Origin: Desulfobacteraceae bacterium
GTDB taxonomy: Bacteria; Desulfobacterota; Desulfobacteria; Desulfobacterales; Desulfosalsimonadaceae
Assembly: GCA_003599885.1 (NCBI GenBank)
Contig: QZKW01000020.1
Coordinates: 1-34,489, forward strand
Length of the DNA stretch: 34,489 nucleotides
Direction: 5' to 3'
The notes under the pieces were generated by a model that worked only from the letters and a program-made list of their open reading frames with translations, was not told the origin of the DNA and did not search any database. Numbering within the stretch: position 1 is the stretch's first letter; each line of letters starts with the position of its first letter. A program made the position numbers and the translations under genes. Positions 33,617 through 34,489 of the stretch are shown in pieces.

Positions 33617-34489
33617 ATGAATGTTCGCAAACCGTCGTTTGCCGGGTCCTGGTATCCGGCCAGGGCTTCCGAATGCGAGGCGGAAATCCGGCGGTTTTTA
33701 AGTGACCCCTATACTGAAATCCGGACAGAAGACCTGCCAAAAGCCAACCACCTGGGCGGCATCGTTCCCCATGCAGGGTGGTATTTTTCCGGCTCCCTGG
33801 CCTGCCGGGTCATTGCCGCCCTGCGGGGGCCGGAACAGGAACACCAGCCGGACATTGTTGTTATCTTCGGCATGCACCTGCATCCCCATTCAACACCCTG
33901 CATCATGACGGACGGCGCATGGGAAACCCCGTTCGGCGATATAGAGATTGAAACACAGGTTTCCCGAATCCTTGCGCAGCAGTTTTCCTTTAAAATTGAA
34001 GCCGCAGACCGCTTCACGCCGGACAACACCATTGAGCTTCAGCTCCCGTTCGTCAAATATTTTTTTGGCGCCTCCCGCCTGATCCCCATCGGCGCACCGC
34101 CCAGTTCAAAAACCCTTGAAATTGCGAATTCCCTTGTTGATATCGCACAAGAGGCCGGTAAAACGCTTAAAATTATCGGGTCCACTGATCTGACCCATTA
34201 CGGCGACAGTTACGGATTTTCCCCCGCAGGCAGGGGGGAACGGGCCGCCATCTGGGCCAGAAACCACAGCGACAAGAAAATCATTGAACTGATGCTGGCC
34301 ATGAATCCCGAAGGCGTGATTGCAGAGGGACTTCAACACCAGAACGCATGCTGCTCAGGCGCAGCAGCCGCAGCCATTGTGGCGGCCAGAAAACTCGGCG
34401 CAACAACCGCCCACTATATCGGATACAGTTCCAGCCATGACAAACATCCGGGGGATTCGTTCGTGGGCTATGCCGGCATGACCTTCTCC
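33617..34489 (+). CDS. amrB: AmmeMemoRadiSam system protein B (Memo family), partial at the right edge
   Basis: Open from ATG 33617 (site GGCAGGAGGTTGCC) through the window end; 291 codons without a stop. Memo/extradiol-dioxygenase-like fold: KPSFAGSWYPA at the start, IVPHAGWYFSGSLACRV, VVIFGMHLHPHSTPC, FTPDNTIELQLPFVKYFF, IIGSTDLTHYGDSYGF, HQNACCSGAAAAAIVAARKL and SSSHDKHPGDSFVGYAG. The His and Cys positions of MEMO1 are kept. In many anaerobes this protein is encoded with an AMMECR1 domain and a radical-SAM protein (AmrS); those may follow beyond the edge. The biochemical function in bacteria is not established. Most of the C-terminus is present; only a few residues and the stop are missing. 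Confidence 0.92.
   Translation, partial: MNVRKPSFAGSWYPARASECEAEIRRFLSDPYTEIRTEDLPKANHLGGIVPHAGWYFSGSLACRVIAALRGPEQEHQPDIVVIFGMHLHPHSTPCIMTDGAWETPFGDIEIETQVSRILAQQFSFKIEAADRFTPDNTIELQLPFVKYFFGASRLIPIGAPPSSKTLEIANSLVDIAQEAGKTLKIIGSTDLTHYGDSYGFSPAGRGERAAIWARNHSDKKIIELMLAMNPEGVIAEGLQHQNACCSGAAAAAIVAARKLGATTAHYIGYSSSHDKHPGDSFVGYAGMTFS

Overview
The window looks like chromosomal DNA of an anaerobic Desulfobacterota-type bacterium (Desulfobacterales-like, formerly Deltaproteobacteria). This is an inference from gene content: paired YkgJ Fe/Zn-cluster proteins, beta-oxidation genes, a short ArgA-type acetyltransferase, a NifX/NifB-like cofactor protein, tandem PilT ATPases, an IPTL-CTERM tail and several intergenic inverted-repeat families. 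No single marker proves the taxon. Most of the window is densely packed housekeeping sequence. The AT-rich stretches around 10.2-10.7, 27.8-28.2 and 30.6-32.1 kb are accessory or non-coding.

Layout. 1-390: tail of a broken IPTL-CTERM surface protein and a terminator. 686-4476 (minus): dus, dgt and two overlapping YkgJ genes. 4658-9078 (plus): a dienoyl-CoA-isomerase-like crotonase, rimO (no AUG/GUG/UUG start available for its conserved N-terminus), a polyprenyl diphosphate synthase overlapping rimO by 4 bp, and an exported FlgT-like protein. 9155-9230 (minus): tRNA-Val(GAC) with its own promoter and terminator. 9354-11085: a GNAT acetyltransferase, a single-domain glycogen-binding protein and a cyclophilin-like protein. 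11112-13536 (minus): a small DUF6812-like protein and two PilT-family ATPases. 13761-16208 (plus): TetR regulator, acyl-CoA dehydrogenase and ABM-fold protein. 16216-16356: a MITE-like element with perfect 17-bp terminal inverted repeats. 16733-23445 (plus): an OmpA-type lipoprotein, a zinc-ribbon protein, murJ, an acyltransferase, a GIY-YIG protein, an exported SagB-like nitroreductase and thiM. 23695-26297: a NifX-like protein, a repeat pair, a divergent crotonase/XRE-regulator pair and the frameshifted tail of a type IIG-like restriction-modification enzyme. 26394-30621: gatB (minus), then a DUF2065-queA-tgt operon for queuosine tRNA modification. 30690-32100: a decayed mobile island with an integrase stub, a membrane protein, an ORF broken by one TGA and an antitoxin-like remnant. 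32172-34489 (plus): NifU-like scaffold, aminotransferase and an AmmeMemoRadiSam B (Memo) protein that runs off the edge.

Working together: dus, queA, tgt, gatB and the tRNA serve translation, with rimO modifying ribosomal protein S12. The two crotonases and the acyl-CoA dehydrogenase, each beside a regulator or in a short operon, point to acyl-CoA catabolism. I see no intact defence island, prophage, CRISPR array or secondary-metabolite cluster. The points most worth checking are the non-canonical rimO start, two promoter layouts that predict leaderless mRNAs (dus and the acetyltransferase), C33 in the tRNA, the crotonase lacking a canonical catalytic Glu, and the decayed island.
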